Source of the DNA: an uncultured Selenomonadaceae bacterium
GTDB lineage: Bacteria > Bacillota > Negativicutes > Selenomonadales > Selenomonadaceae
Length of the DNA stretch: 48,201 nucleotides
Assembly: GCA_945637225.1 (NCBI GenBank)
Contig: CALZDE010000001.1
Span: 1-48,201, forward strand
Reading direction: 5' to 3'
Within the stretch, counting starts at the first letter, position 1, and every line of letters starts with the position of its first letter. Positions 25,494-34,602 of the stretch are shown piece by piece. The position numbers were made by a program, and so were the translations under genes. A model generated the notes under the pieces. The model was not told the DNA's origin. It did not search any database and saw only the letters and a list, made by a program, of their open reading frames with translations.

Positions 25494-26819
25494 TTATTTA
25501 TTTTTTAAAAACTCTGCTACCTTCTTAAGAGCTACGCCTGCTGCTTCAATAGTACGGTCAATTTCTTCATCAGTATGCGCACCGGACATAAACAAAGTCT
25601 CAAACTGAGATGGTGCGAGGTAAATGCCCTGCTCAAGCATAGCCTTAAACCATACCTTGAATGCTTCCTGATCAGATGCCGCAGAGCTTTCATAATCTAC
25701 GACTTCCTTGTCATTGAAGAAGAAGCCAAACATGGAGCCAGCCATCTGTACCTGTAAGGTTACGCCTGCTTCTTTCGCTTTCTGAGCCACTCCCAAAATT
25801 AACTTTTTGGTCTTAATGGTAAGCTGACGACTGTAATCAGGTTCACCGCACTCAGGCTCTGCAGTGATGATTTTTAAAGTCTCCAAGCCAGCAGTCATTG
25901 CTAATGGATTACCGGACAGAGTTCCTGCCTGATAAACCGCCCCCGCTGGAGAAACATTCTGCATGATTTCTCTCTTACCGCCATAAGCAGCCACAGGAAG
26001 ACCACCGCCAATGATCTTGCCAAGGCAGGTAAGGTCAGGCTTAACCATATAAGCCTTCTGAGCACCGCCAAGTGAAGCTCTGAAACCGCACATTACCTCA
26101 TCAAAGATAAGTACAGTGCCAGTCTCTGCAGTACGCTTTCTAAGTAAGTCAAGATAACCAGGCTTAGGCAGAACCAAGCCCATATTGCCAGCCACAGGCT
26201 CTACGATAACAGCCGCAATCTCACTGCCCTCATCGTCCATTATCTTGTTAAATGCCGCAAAATCATTAAATGGGATAGTAATGGTGTCTGCCGCAGTACC
26301 AGGAGTTACGCCAGGACTGTCAGGAACACCAAAGGTAGCCATACCAGAGCCAGCCTTTACCAAAAGACTGTCGCTGTGACCATGATAACAGCCGATGAAC
26401 TTCACAATTTTATTTCTGCCAGTATAGCCACGAGCAAGGCGGAGCGCACTCATAGTTGCTTCAGTACCAGAATTAACCATGCGGATAACTTCCATGGAAG
26501 GATAAACCTCCATGACCTTCTTAGCTAATTCACTTTCAATTAAGGTAGGTGCACCATAGCTTGTACCGCGAGTTGCCGCTTCCTGCAATGCCTTTACTAC
26601 CTGTGGATGAGCATGACCTACCACCATAGGCCCCCATGAGCCGACATAATCAATATATTCATTGCCATCAATATCAAAAATATGGCTTCCCTCTGCACGA
26701 GCAATAAAAGGAGGGTTGCAGTCTACACTTCTATAAGAACGTACCGGACTATTTACACCGCCAGGCATCAAAGTTTTAGCTTCCTCAAAAGCCTTCGCAG
26801 ATTTTTCTAAATTCAGCAT
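25494..26819 (-). CDS. hemL: Glutamate-1-semialdehyde 2,1-aminomutase
   Basis: About 441 residues. The ATG at 26819 is chosen because AGGAGGA sits 7-8 nt upstream; the longer frame would overlap hemB. It begins with the family pattern EEAKTLMPGGVNSPVRSY, and the PLP lysine is in CLGKIIGGGLPV. It converts glutamate 1-semialdehyde to 5-aminolevulinate, the second step of the C5 pathway that starts with HemA. It is the last gene of the tetrapyrrole operon, 4 nt after hemB. Confidence 0.96.
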   Translation of the reverse strand: MLNLEKSAKAFEEAKTLMPGGVNSPVRSYRSVDCNPPFIARAEGSHIFDIDGNEYIDYVGSWGPMVVGHAHPQVVKALQEAATRGTSYGAPTLIESELAKKVMEVYPSMEVIRMVNSGTEATMSALRLARGYTGRNKIVKFIGCYHGHSDSLLVKAGSGMATFGVPDSPGVTPGTAADTITIPFNDFAAFNKIMDDEGSEIAAVIVEPVAGNMGLVLPKPGYLDLLRKRTAETGTVLIFDEVMCGFRASLGGAQKAYMVKPDLTCLGKIIGGGLPVAAYGGKREIMQNVSPAGAVYQAGTLSGNPLAMTAGLETLKIITAEPECGEPDYSRQLTIKTKKLILGVAQKAKEAGVTLQVQMAGSMFGFFFNDKEVVDYESSAASDQEAFKVWFKAMLEQGIYLAPSQFETLFMSGAHTDEEIDRTIEAAGVALKKVAEFLKNK

Positions 26820-26823
26820 TTTT

Positions 26824-27801
26824 TTAATCCTCCTGCAACCAACGAGCCGCATCCATAGCATGATAAGTAATAATAATATCCGCACCAGCACGCTTCATAC
26901 TGGTAAGAGTCTCCAAAACAATTCTCTTTTCGTCAATCCAGCCCTTTTCAGCAGCCGCCTTCACCATAGCATACTCACCGCTTACATTGTAAACAGCCAC
27001 AGGATGATTTACTCTGTCACGAACCTTGCGGACAATATCAAGATAAGCAAGAGCAGGCTTTACCATGATGATGTCTGCACCTTCCTCCAAGTCAAGCTCC
27101 AGTTCCTTCATTGCTTCACGGTCATTAGCTGGGTCCATCTGATAAGCGCGTCTGTCACCAAACTGTGGGGCAGAATTTGCAGCATCACGGAATGGGCCAT
27201 AATAGCCGGAAGCATACTTAATGGTATAGGACATGATAGAAACATTGATGAAGCCGTTTTCATCAAGAGCCTCACGAATAGCCGCCACACGTCCATCCAT
27301 CATATCGGAAGGAGCGATGATATCCGCGCCAGCCTTAGCCTGACTTACAGCCACCTTCTGTAAAAGCTTCAAGGTCTCATCATTATCTACATAGTGGTCA
27401 CAGAGCTTACCGCAATGGCCATGACTTGTGTACTGGCAAAGGCATACATCACCCACGATAATCAATTCTGGAACAGCTTCCTTAATCGCCTTGATAGCAC
27501 GCTGAACAGGAGAATTCATATCCCACGCACTAGAACCGATTTCGTCCTTGTACTCAGGCAGGCCAAATACCTCAACAGAAGGAATACCCAATTCATATAT
27601 TTCCTCTGCCAGCTCTACCGCCTTATCTACGGAAAGATGGTAGCAGTTTGGCATACTTGGAATTTCTTCCTTTACGTTCTCACCAGGAACAACGAAGATA
27701 GGATAAACAAAATCCTTAGGGGAAAGGCTTGTTTCACGAACCATGGAACGGATAGCCTTATTGATACGCATTCTGCGAGGACGCAGTTTCTGATTAATCA
27801 T
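26824..27801 (-). CDS. hemB: Porphobilinogen synthase (delta-aminolevulinate dehydratase)
   Basis: About 325 residues from the ATG at 27801, preceded by GAGGTG; the GTG at 27810 falls too near this site. The zinc-binding region DVCLCQYTSHGHCG carries three cysteines. Schiff-base lysines are in IKYASGYYGPF and IMVKPALAYLD. It condenses two 5-aminolevulinate molecules to porphobilinogen. It lies between cobA-hemD and hemL. Confidence 0.96.
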   Translation of the reverse strand: MINQKLRPRRMRINKAIRSMVRETSLSPKDFVYPIFVVPGENVKEEIPSMPNCYHLSVDKAVELAEEIYELGIPSVEVFGLPEYKDEIGSSAWDMNSPVQRAIKAIKEAVPELIIVGDVCLCQYTSHGHCGKLCDHYVDNDETLKLLQKVAVSQAKAGADIIAPSDMMDGRVAAIREALDENGFINVSIMSYTIKYASGYYGPFRDAANSAPQFGDRRAYQMDPANDREAMKELELDLEEGADIIMVKPALAYLDIVRKVRDRVNHPVAVYNVSGEYAMVKAAAEKGWIDEKRIVLETLTSMKRAGADIIITYHAMDAARWLQED

Positions 27802-27837
27802 TTTAAACACCTCGAAAATAAAAACATCTATTTTAAA

Positions 27838-27848
27838 AAATCAGATTT
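27838..27848. repeat. AAATC-N-GATTT palindrome, copy 2
   Basis: Exact 11-mer containing the TGA stop codon of cobA-hemD. Confidence 0.6.
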
Positions 27849-29355
27849 TCAAAATTGCTTCTACCAAGCCTGCAATAGTATATTCCTCTGCAACAATAGC
27901 AGGTTCTAAGCCGTTTTCCTTCAATGTATCAGCAGTAATAGGGCCAATAGCGGCTAATTTTACCTTTTTCAGCAGATCCTTGCTGTCACCTAAAAGTTCT
28001 AAAAGATTTTTTACGGTAGATGAGCTGGTGAAGGTAACAATATCAATATCTCCAGCAGAAAGGGCCTGCTTTACTGGCTCTGGGTCTACCTTTGCCTTTA
28101 CAGTCTCATAGGCGGTAACTACCTTTACATCAACACCTGCTTCCTTTAAGGATTCAGGTAAAACCTCACGTGCTTCCTTCGCTCTAGGAATCAATACCTT
28201 TTCGCCCTGCTGAATTTTTCCTTCTAAGGCTTCCAAAACACCCTCTGCCTGATATTTCTCAGGAACAACATCAGCAATTACGCCATATTCCTTTAATCTA
28301 CTAGCAGTAGCAGAACCGATAGCACATATCTTAGCATTTGCCAAGGATCTTACATCCTTTTTCGCCATTTCAAGACGGGAGAAGAAATGTTCTACACCAT
28401 TGGTACTGGTAAAAATCAGCCAATCATATGTTTTAATATTCTCAATTTCTGTATCTAATTCAGCATAATTATCGGTTGGTGACTGAATTGCAATAGCAGG
28501 AAGCTCCCATACATCAGCCCCTAATTCCTCTAAGGAAACCGTCAATTTAGAGGCCTGTGCCCTTGCTCTGGTAACCAAAACTCGCTTGCCGAACATAGGT
28601 TTATTTTCCTTATTATCAAACCAGCACAACTGTTCGCGTAATTTTACTACCTCGCCAACAAGGAAAATAGATGGTGCCTTGATACCCTCACGAATAGCCA
28701 TAGAAGGTGCATCATCAAGCGTAGTGGTCCATACCTGCTGTTGTGGTCTAGTACCCCAGCGGATAATAGCGACTGGAGTTTTTGGATTTCTGCCAAATTC
28801 AATAAGCTTTTCCGTAATCTTAGGAATATTAGCCACACCCATCAGGAAAACTACCGTATCAGTAGCGGTAGCCAGCTTGTCCCAATGGATATCGGAATTT
28901 TCTTTAGCAGGGTCCTCATGACCTGTTACCACTGCAAAAGAAGCCGCAATACCACGATGAGTTACAGGAATACCAGCATAGGCAGGCACAGAAATAGCCG
29001 AGGTAATACCAGGTACTATTTCAAATGGAATGTCATTTTCCTTCAGCAGTAATGCTTCCTCACCGCCCCTGCCAAAAACAAATGGGTCACCGCCCTTTAA
29101 ACGAGTTACCGTCTTGCCTTCCTTAGCTAAATCCACTAACAGCTGATTAATTTTATACTGAGGCATAGCATGATTATTAGAAGCCTTGCCAACGTATATA
29201 TATTCGGCATCCTTTCTGCCACAGCCCAAAATTCTCTGGTCAGCCAAACGGTCATAAACAATAACATCCGCTGCCGCTAAACAGTCCTTCGCCTTCAAGC
29301 TGAGCAGACGGTAATCGCCTGGACCTGCACCAATCAAATAAACAATACCCTTCAT
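27841..29355 (-). CDS. cobA-hemD: Uroporphyrinogen-III C-methyltransferase / uroporphyrinogen-III synthase
   Basis: 504 residues, two domains. Residues 1 to about 245 are SUMT: YLIGAGPGDYRLLSLKA and the RLKGGDPFVFGRGGEEA SAM-binding block. Residues about 250-504 are HemD, starting at GKRVLVTRARAQASKL and including FTSTNGVEHFF and FTSSSTVKNLLELLG. It closes hydroxymethylbilane to uroporphyrinogen III and methylates it to precorrin-2, directing flux to sirohaem or cobalamin. The fused form is frequent in Firmicutes. The TGA stop lies inside one copy of the AAATC-N-GATTT repeat. Confidence 0.94.
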   Translation of the reverse strand: MKGIVYLIGAGPGDYRLLSLKAKDCLAAADVIVYDRLADQRILGCGRKDAEYIYVGKASNNHAMPQYKINQLLVDLAKEGKTVTRLKGGDPFVFGRGGEEALLLKENDIPFEIVPGITSAISVPAYAGIPVTHRGIAASFAVVTGHEDPAKENSDIHWDKLATATDTVVFLMGVANIPKITEKLIEFGRNPKTPVAIIRWGTRPQQQVWTTTLDDAPSMAIREGIKAPSIFLVGEVVKLREQLCWFDNKENKPMFGKRVLVTRARAQASKLTVSLEELGADVWELPAIAIQSPTDNYAELDTEIENIKTYDWLIFTSTNGVEHFFSRLEMAKKDVRSLANAKICAIGSATASRLKEYGVIADVVPEKYQAEGVLEALEGKIQQGEKVLIPRAKEAREVLPESLKEAGVDVKVVTAYETVKAKVDPEPVKQALSAGDIDIVTFTSSSTVKNLLELLGDSKDLLKKVKLAAIGPITADTLKENGLEPAIVAEEYTIAGLVEAILKI

Positions 29356-29361
29356 AATATC

Positions 29362-30294
29362 TTAAACCTCTATTCCTATTTCCTTCAGAATATCTCTGCC
29401 ACCCATATCCAGCAGCTTATTTGCCAATTCCCTGCCCAGCTTGACACCTTCAAGAGCAGGGCCTTCAATACTGTCTCTATAAAGCTTACTGCCATCAAGA
29501 GAAGCAATTACTGCCTCTGCCTTCACCATACCTGGCTTTGGGCTGATAGCATACACACCGACAGGCACCTGACAACCGCCCTCTACAGCAGCCAAAAACG
29601 CACGTTCTGTGATTGTACAGGCTCTTGTTTCCTTATCATCTAAGAAGGCAAGCATTTCACGAAGTTCTGTATCATCTTCTCTTGTTTCAACAGCCAAAGC
29701 ACCCTGACCTACCGCTGGAAGGCACATGGTCTTAGGAAGCTCCTCCTTTATGCGGTCACTAAAGCCAAGACGCTTCAAGCCTGCCGCCGCAAGAATAATA
29801 GCATCGAAATTTTCAGATTCCAATTTCTGAAGCCTTGTATTTACATTTCCACGTAAATCCTGAATATTAAAATCAGGTCTTGCATGAAGAAGCTGTGCCT
29901 TTCTTCGCAGGCTGGAAGTACCAATCTTTGCACCCTCTGGAAGCTCGGCAAAACTGTTGTACTTATTGCTCACCAAAGCATCACCAGGGTTCTCACGCTC
30001 TGTAATAGCCGTAATCACCAATCCCTCTGGCACCACCACTGGCATATCCTTCAGACTGTGTACCGCAATATCAATTTCACCCTCCAGCATGGCAGTTTCC
30101 AGTTCCTTAGTAAAAAGCCCCTTACCGCCTATCTTTGCTAAAGGAGCATCGAGAATCTTATCTCCCTTGGTAGTCATCAGGCATTTTTCAATCTCAACAT
30201 CAGGATACTGCTGCTGTAATCTTTCCATTATGTAATCGGCCTGCCACAAAGCTAATTTACTGCTTCTAGTGCCGATAATTATCTTTTTTCTCAT
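29362..30294 (-). CDS. hemC: Hydroxymethylbilane synthase (porphobilinogen deaminase)
   Basis: 310 residues. IIIGTRSSKLALWQAD is the canonical N terminus, GTSSLRRKAQL and DLRGNVNTRL line the active site, and the cysteine of VEGGCQVPVG carries the dipyrromethane cofactor. It polymerises four porphobilinogens. It is 6 nt upstream of cobA-hemD and about 30 nt after hemA. GGAG precedes the ATG. Confidence 0.96.
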   Translation of the reverse strand: MRKKIIIGTRSSKLALWQADYIMERLQQQYPDVEIEKCLMTTKGDKILDAPLAKIGGKGLFTKELETAMLEGEIDIAVHSLKDMPVVVPEGLVITAITERENPGDALVSNKYNSFAELPEGAKIGTSSLRRKAQLLHARPDFNIQDLRGNVNTRLQKLESENFDAIILAAAGLKRLGFSDRIKEELPKTMCLPAVGQGALAVETREDDTELREMLAFLDDKETRACTITERAFLAAVEGGCQVPVGVYAISPKPGMVKAEAVIASLDGSKLYRDSIEGPALEGVKLGRELANKLLDMGGRDILKEIGIEV

Positions 30295-30324
30295 ATCAAT
30301 TACTCCAAATATATACCAATTGCC

Positions 30325-31614
30325 CTATTCCAGTTCAAAAAGACTGTTTAAGGCTCTTACATAAAACTGCTCATAAGGCCGGCCTGCCGCGTCTGTCACC
30401 TTCATCATAGGAAGTCTCAGCATTTTTCGTACCAGCATATGACTCATTTTCTCCATGGCACGCTTCTCAGCTTCCGTCAGTTCTGGCATTTTAGCCAAAG
30501 CCCTTTTTAGCTCACGAAGACGGATTTCCTCTGCCTTATCCGAAAGCTTCGCCAATACAGGCTGAACAGGAAGATAATTAAACCTGTCTAAAAGACTGTC
30601 CATTTCCTCCACGACAATTTTCTCCGCCTGCACTGCTTCCTGCTTGCGTTCCTGAAGATTTTCGTCTACCACAGCTTCCAAATCATCTATATTATAAAGG
30701 GTAACGCCAGGAATATCCGCCACCGAAGGCTCTACGTCACGAGGTACTGCAATATCTATCAGCACCAGTGGCCTTCCATCTCTCGTTGCCATGAAGGGAA
30801 CAATATCCTTTTCCCTTATAACATAATCAGGTGCACCAGTCGAAGTTACCACAATATCCACATTCAGCTTTCTTTCTATCATTTGCTGGAAAACATCACC
30901 CAATGATAAAGCCTTGGCATTAAACTTCTTGGAAAGCTCATCCGCCCTTGATACATGACGGTTGGCTACGTAAAGCTCCTTGACACCATGAGATACCATG
31001 TGTGTAGCCGTAAGCTCTGCCATTTTTCCTGCACCGATGAGAAGCGCACTGGAAGTATCGAGCCTGCCAAAAATATTTTTCGCCAGTTCCACCGCTGTAT
31101 AGCTGACAGATACAGGATTAAAAGCAATCTTTGTCTCCGTCCTCACCCTTTTGCCCGTAGTAATGGCACGATGAAAAAGGAGATTCAGCACCGTACTGGT
31201 AGCCCCTGCGTCCTTAGCGATAGAATAAGCATGCTTCACCTGACTTAATATCTGACCTTCACCAATGACAAGGGAATCAAGACTGGAAGCCACCTGCAAA
31301 AGATGGTGAATGCAGGCATCATCCAAAAATGTATATGTATACTGCTGAAAATCCTCAAATTTTTCTTTATTGCCCGTAAGGTCAGCCCAAAAATTCTGCG
31401 CCGCCTCCAAAGCACCCTCCTGCAAATCTGCGGCTACATAAAGCTCACTTCTGTTACAGGTAGAAAGCACCACCGCCTCCTGCAAAGGCTCATACTCCTG
31501 CAAATTGTCCAAGCCCTCTATAATTCTTTCTCTGGATAAGCTGAATCTTTCCCGTACTTCTACAGGTGCCGTTCTATGATTCAGTCCCAGAGCAATCAAG
31601 CGCATTGATGGCAT
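30325..31614 (-). CDS. hemA: Glutamyl-tRNA reductase
   Basis: 429 residues. The LGLNHRTAPVEVRERF start, the nucleophilic cysteine in STCNRSELYV (about residue 50) and the NADPH-site GAGKMAELTATHM identify HemA. It reduces glutamyl-tRNA to glutamate 1-semialdehyde. Its ATG at 31614 immediately follows the TAA of the type III restriction gene, and its ribosome site (GAGGGA) is inside the last codons of that gene. Translation of hemA is therefore tied to the restriction gene's 3' end. An ATG at 31605 is possible but too far from that site. Confidence 0.96.
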   Translation of the reverse strand: MPSMRLIALGLNHRTAPVEVRERFSLSRERIIEGLDNLQEYEPLQEAVVLSTCNRSELYVAADLQEGALEAAQNFWADLTGNKEKFEDFQQYTYTFLDDACIHHLLQVASSLDSLVIGEGQILSQVKHAYSIAKDAGATSTVLNLLFHRAITTGKRVRTETKIAFNPVSVSYTAVELAKNIFGRLDTSSALLIGAGKMAELTATHMVSHGVKELYVANRHVSRADELSKKFNAKALSLGDVFQQMIERKLNVDIVVTSTGAPDYVIREKDIVPFMATRDGRPLVLIDIAVPRDVEPSVADIPGVTLYNIDDLEAVVDENLQERKQEAVQAEKIVVEEMDSLLDRFNYLPVQPVLAKLSDKAEEIRLRELKRALAKMPELTEAEKRAMEKMSHMLVRKMLRLPMMKVTDAAGRPYEQFYVRALNSLFELE

Positions 31615-34602
31615 TTAATTTCCCTCGCTCACATCCAAAATATCTTTAACAATATTTACCATAGACTTTCGTTTTAACTGGGTTACAAAATTCACAGTGT
31701 AACCTTCCTTCTTCATCTGCTCAAAGAAAACTTTAGCACAATCTATCTTTACCTGTTCTTCTCCTCGCAGTTCTGATTCTGTCTCCACGTCCTTTGTTTC
31801 AACGATGATATTTAATTCCTTAGAGCCATCCTGCTTCTTCACCACATACATAAAATCTGGGCTGTAGGTACCACCAGCGATAGTGGGAACAGCAATACTA
31901 TTCCGCGGAATTTTGCCATAAACTACAATCTCATCTATAGCAGAGGACATGATATTTTCCTGCTCCAATGCAGAATCGTAAGCAATAACATCATAAAGAT
32001 ACTTTGCTGGAGCATTTCCATCATCAAATTTAGTACCTATCCTGCCAGCTGAAATCTCTTTTCGAGGACTGCCGTCAACATTGGACAGAGCTGTACCTTT
32101 TTCTGTTACAGCATCACACTTAGTATACCAGAAACGCCCCTGTAAAAATTCCATTTTCCACTGACGGAACACGCTGACAAATCTCGCTACCGCCTGCTCG
32201 TTTATACTCTCTTTATCTATTATACCATGTTTTTTGATATAATCCTGCATAGCTTTTAGCAATATATTAAGTGGAATATATGTCACCTTGCTTATGCGCA
32301 TAAGAAACTCACGGAAAGATATAGGATTGCTGTAACGTAGAGCCATACCAGACTCCCCTACCACCATAACACCAGTATTATCAGTTTTTATTACCTGTCG
32401 CTGTGCCTGCAAGTAGAGGGTACTAAAAATATTTTTCTCGAAAAGCTTAGGTAATTCCTTCGGCAAAGCAGCATCTATTTCCTTCTGATACATCAGCAGA
32501 TAGCTTTGATTTACCTTCTCCCACAGCTCCCTTATATCCTCATACTCATCAGGGCGAATTTTAATAGAACTGATATTCTTTTTACTGTCACGATCTATAA
32601 TTCTGCCAGCCTTCAGACCGCTATTAAATTCTGGATATTTTGCAAACAGCTCATCTTTCTTTTCCGAATTAATCTTATGAGAAAAATCGATGTAATCATT
32701 AACCACCAGATCTACAAACAGATCATGCTCTGACATTTTATAGATACCCAGCACACGATGGAAATCTTCCAAGGTAATTGTCATAGCCTCTGGCCTGTCG
32801 CCATTAATCTCATCCACCAGCTTCTGAGCAAAATCTGCCTCTGTAAAATCAACAATGTAGTTAAGATAAAACTCACTGCTGCGGACTCTGTTACCATTTT
32901 CATCTACTGGAAGCCTAAGGCCTCTGCCTACCTCCTGCAGCTTGCTGTTTTCACTGCCACTGGAACGCAATTTAGCTATTGTAAACACATTTGGATTGTC
33001 CCATCCTTCTTTCAGTGTCCATTTTGAAAAAAGAAATCTACGCACATTCCAGCAATTATGTTCATCCTTAAAAGATAGCAATTTCTTTTTGTTGCGGAGA
33101 ATATCCTCTACTTCCTGTTTTATCGCTTCATCACTATCATTATTATCCTGAGAAAAATACCCAGCATGACAATCCTCGATATGCTCCAGACTGTACTGCA
33201 AATATTCTCTGTACTCATCGGAATCAGTTTTTCTCATGGCTTCCTGCAAACTTTCCTTCAAAAATTTCTCAAAGGAATTTTTCAAGTATGGCTCTTTATC
33301 CCCATTGTCTCGATAGGAATAAATATCGTCAATAAAAAACAGTGCCAAAGTCTTTATCTTAAATCTATTTTCGCAAAAGTTTCTTTCCTCAGTCTCAAAA
33401 TGACGCTTCAACGCCAATTTCAGCATACCTTCCTGATAAGAGGACATATACACATTAGCATCAATTTCCTCGCCAACCTGCTTTTCAATGCCATTGGAAA
33501 ATTCTACAGTATTTTTGGTAATTCCTGTTACACTGACACCATCTAATGCACTGGTAATGCTGGCTAGAGAATCCCCCTTAGCCACTGTATATGTTTTTGC
33601 ACTATTTTTTTGAGTATATTTGATATTTACAGATTTGCCACGCTCCGTACTGACAATCTTCAATTTCTCATCACTGACCGCAGGATTAACAAAATGTTCC
33701 TTAGCTACACCCTTAATCAGATTTTTATTGAAGGCATCACAGGCATCCAGCTCATAAATCAGATTGTGATAATCCTTGATGATTCTCTTGTTTTTCCCTT
33801 TCCCCTCGGTAGTATCTGGAAATGTTGCACCAAAACGGATAATACACTGTGGCTTTAACTGATTTTTTATTACATCAAAGGTTTTGTTATCTCGACTAAA
33901 ACGGTGAGGTTCATCTATAACCACAAAAGGTCTAACCGATGCTATAGCTTCTAACGGCTGATAATATCCATTTACACCATAATCATATTCATTCGTTAAA
34001 GTCTTACCACTGGTCAAAAGCTGCATGTTCATCAAAAGCACATAAATTTTATGGCTGTTAGCTATGCCGCCTTCCACAAAATCCCGTACTTCAGCAGGAA
34101 AAAAGTTCTTACCCTTTTTCTTACTTTTAGACTCCACAGTTAAAAGCTCTATTTCCTTGCCATAGCCACACACATCAGCAAAATGCTTTTTACTATATAA
34201 ATCAGAGACAAAATTTTGTGTACCCGATTTAATAGGCAGACTAGGCACAAGAATAATGAATTTATTAATACCGTAGAGCCTATTTAGCTCGTAAATAGTA
34301 TGGGTATAAACATAGGTCTTACCTGTACCAGTTTCCATCTTAATATCAAGATTAAGGTACTTTGCTATGTCATTACTTCCCCTATGCTCTGGCAATACAT
34401 TTTTCTGTAACTCCTTAATATTGCAAAGCAAATCCTGACTCCCTAGAGAAAAAACAGGATTTTTACGGTTTTGCGGATCAAAAGAAAAACCTACATTTCT
34501 AAAGACCTGACCTATGGCCTCTACTGCTTTTTGCTGATGTTCCAGTCCTTTTTCTAAAATAAGTTCCAACTCTGGCACCTCCAGTAAATCAGTAGCGGAC
34601 AT
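31615..34602 (-). CDS. Type III restriction endonuclease subunit Res
   Basis: About 995 residues from the ATG at 34602. A superfamily 2 helicase/translocase core has Walker A METGTGKTY near residue 89, a DEPH (DEAD-like) box near 230 in VVIDEPHRFSRD, and a late helicase motif SKWTLKEGWDNPNV with EVGRGLRLPV. The C-terminal domain carries a PD-(D/E)XK nuclease site in YSPDFMYVV followed by IIVETKDVE. It cleaves DNA together with Mod after ATP-driven communication between two unmethylated sites. It overlaps the mod gene by 14 nt. The frame is intact, so the system looks functional. Confidence 0.93.
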   Translation of the reverse strand: MSATDLLEVPELELILEKGLEHQQKAVEAIGQVFRNVGFSFDPQNRKNPVFSLGSQDLLCNIKELQKNVLPEHRGSNDIAKYLNLDIKMETGTGKTYVYTHTIYELNRLYGINKFIILVPSLPIKSGTQNFVSDLYSKKHFADVCGYGKEIELLTVESKSKKKGKNFFPAEVRDFVEGGIANSHKIYVLLMNMQLLTSGKTLTNEYDYGVNGYYQPLEAIASVRPFVVIDEPHRFSRDNKTFDVIKNQLKPQCIIRFGATFPDTTEGKGKNKRIIKDYHNLIYELDACDAFNKNLIKGVAKEHFVNPAVSDEKLKIVSTERGKSVNIKYTQKNSAKTYTVAKGDSLASITSALDGVSVTGITKNTVEFSNGIEKQVGEEIDANVYMSSYQEGMLKLALKRHFETEERNFCENRFKIKTLALFFIDDIYSYRDNGDKEPYLKNSFEKFLKESLQEAMRKTDSDEYREYLQYSLEHIEDCHAGYFSQDNNDSDEAIKQEVEDILRNKKKLLSFKDEHNCWNVRRFLFSKWTLKEGWDNPNVFTIAKLRSSGSENSKLQEVGRGLRLPVDENGNRVRSSEFYLNYIVDFTEADFAQKLVDEINGDRPEAMTITLEDFHRVLGIYKMSEHDLFVDLVVNDYIDFSHKINSEKKDELFAKYPEFNSGLKAGRIIDRDSKKNISSIKIRPDEYEDIRELWEKVNQSYLLMYQKEIDAALPKELPKLFEKNIFSTLYLQAQRQVIKTDNTGVMVVGESGMALRYSNPISFREFLMRISKVTYIPLNILLKAMQDYIKKHGIIDKESINEQAVARFVSVFRQWKMEFLQGRFWYTKCDAVTEKGTALSNVDGSPRKEISAGRIGTKFDDGNAPAKYLYDVIAYDSALEQENIMSSAIDEIVVYGKIPRNSIAVPTIAGGTYSPDFMYVVKKQDGSKELNIIVETKDVETESELRGEEQVKIDCAKVFFEQMKKEGYTVNFVTQLKRKSMVNIVKDILDVSEGN

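Noticed and set aside
26860..27363. 167-codon plus-strand frame opposite hemB
   Set aside because: HemB motifs are complete on the minus strand; nothing supports the antisense frame.
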